DNA from: Thiomicrorhabdus sp.
GTDB taxonomy: Bacteria > Pseudomonadota > Gammaproteobacteria > Thiomicrospirales > Thiomicrospiraceae
Assembly: GCA_021648185.1 (NCBI GenBank)
Contig: JAKITH010000096.1
Span: forward strand, 1 to 5,092
Length of the DNA: 5,092 nt
Reading direction: 5' to 3'
Shown: positions 4,319-5,092 of the stretch, piece by piece
How the letters are laid out: each line of letters starts with the position of its first letter
How positions within the stretch are numbered: position 1 is the first letter of the stretch
The notes under the pieces: model-generated
What the model saw: the letters and a program-made list of their open reading frames with translations, nothing else
Told to the model about the DNA's origin: nothing
The model's database searches: none
Program-made: the position numbers and the translations under genes

Positions 4319-5092
4319 TTAAAGTTTATCGCCCCAGTGTAACTTGGCACGCAAGAGTTCAAAATGATCGTGCCCTTTGGGGTGTAGCATTTTAATAAAG
4401 TGTTTATGGCGCGTTACACGCGTTCGGTAACCTGCAGCAATGGTGTAAGAGACTTGGCCGTCACAGATAATATTTGCCGTTCCGTGGCAGTGGTCTGCAT
4501 GGGGTCGTAGTTCAATCACGCTGTTACCAGAGATTACATAAGGGCGCGTGCTCATCGTGTGCGGATTGATTGAGACTAAGCTTAATACATCCAATGAGGG
4601 GTCTAAAATCGGCCCCCCTGCGGATAAAGCGTAAGCGGTTGAACCTGTGGGGGTGGAGATAATCATTCCATCGGATCGTTGACTGTTTAAAAAACGGTTG
4701 TCCACAAACGTTTCAAACTCAATCATGCGTGGCGAGTCGGTTTTATGAATTACCACGTCATTAAAAGCGAGCTGGTCAAACAGTTTTTCATCGCCTTTAT
4801 AGATGGTCACTCGAATCAAGTTGCGCTCTTCGGATTCGTAAGAACCTTGTATCATTTCGTCAAGGGTATTGAGCATGTCTTTAGGGGATATGTCGGTTAA
4901 AAACCCTAAGCGACCAAGGTTGATGCCTAATATGGGGATTTGTTGGTCAACGATTGAGCGTGCGACATCTAAAAAAGTACCGTCTCCGCCTACCACAATG
5001 GCAACGTCAACTTGTTTGGCCATTTGATCTCGCTCGATGATTTCAACATCATAGCGCGTTTGAGGCAAGTCATGCCAAGAAGCAGAGTCTAG
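4319..5092 (-). CDS. nadK: NAD kinase, N-terminus beyond the right window edge
   Basis: NAD kinase phosphorylates NAD to NADP, using ATP or, in some bacteria, polyphosphate. The visible 257 residues cover most of the enzyme; compared with E. coli (292 residues) about 35-40 N-terminal residues are missing. The frame is open to the window edge, so an internal TTG at 5068-5066 is not the true start. Motifs, counted from the first visible residue, are VVGGDGTF (33-40, the catalytic Asp of GGDG), GINLGRLGFLTD (56-67), NDVVIHK (111-117, NAD-binding Asn-Asp) and SDGMIISTPTGSTAYALSAG (140-159). The C-terminal beta-sandwich ends in LHWGDKL. In E. coli nadK also precedes recN on the same strand, and grpE is divergent upstream, which would lie to the right of this window. 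Nothing looks damaged. Confidence 0.97.
   Translation of the reverse strand, partial: LDSASWHDLPQTRYDVEIIERDQMAKQVDVAIVVGGDGTFLDVARSIVDQQIPILGINLGRLGFLTDISPKDMLNTLDEMIQGSYESEERNLIRVTIYKGDEKLFDQLAFNDVVIHKTDSPRMIEFETFVDNRFLNSQRSDGMIISTPTGSTAYALSAGGPILDPSLDVLSLVSINPHTMSTRPYVISGNSVIELRPHADHCHGTANIICDGQVSYTIAAGYRTRVTRHKHFIKMLHPKGHDHFELLRAKLHWGDKL

Noticed and set aside
5066..5068. TTG as the nadK start
   Set aside because: The frame continues open to the window edge, and NAD kinases carry about 35-40 more N-terminal residues.

Overview
The window is a chromosomal housekeeping segment of a moderately AT-rich gammaproteobacterium. Read on the minus strand from the right edge, the order is nadK, recN, (fur, opposite strand), bamE, (rnfH and ratA, opposite strand), smpB, ssrA. 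Apart from fur, order and orientations match the E. coli block nadK-recN-bamE-rnfH-ratA-smpB-ssrA. Fur placed divergently next to bamE is the arrangement known from Pseudomonas (fur-omlA). The Fur protein also resembles the P. aeruginosa type, with one cysteine and no CxxC pair. A sulfur-oxidiser or related Thiotrichales-like lineage would fit, but this is a guess; the class Gammaproteobacteria is well supported.

Layout. Positions 1-124 (minus) hold the 5' part of tmRNA, cut by the window edge just after its tag reading frame (ANDNNYSLAA). Its own promoter and a roughly 47-nt leader with two small hairpins lie at 125-205. SmpB, the tmRNA partner, is at 219-701 (minus). Between smpB and ratA, two strong -10 elements face away from each other. 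RatA and RnfH (852-1583, plus) form a two-gene operon with a 9-bp gap. They converge on bamE, and a 22-bp perfect palindrome at the junction acts as the bamE terminator and contains the bamE stop codon. The bamE-fur divergent region (2032-2154) carries a TATAAT for bamE, a CRP-like palindrome and a good ribosome binding site for fur. Fur (2155-2565) converges on recN (2615-4294, minus), which lies 24 bp downstream of nadK (4319-5092, minus, N-terminus beyond the window).

The genes serve separate core functions: ribosome rescue (ssrA, smpB), outer-membrane protein assembly (bamE), iron regulation (fur), double-strand-break repair (recN), NADP synthesis (nadK) and a ribosome/quinone-linked START-domain protein with its ubiquitin-like neighbour (ratA, rnfH). 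No mobile element, CRISPR array, prophage or new defence system is visible, and no gene-free stretch exceeds 300 bases. The points most worth a second look are regulatory: a C-tract/-10 architecture shared by the smpB and ssrA promoters, the CRP-like site placed at class II distance from the bamE promoter, and the altered metal-ligand positions in Fur.
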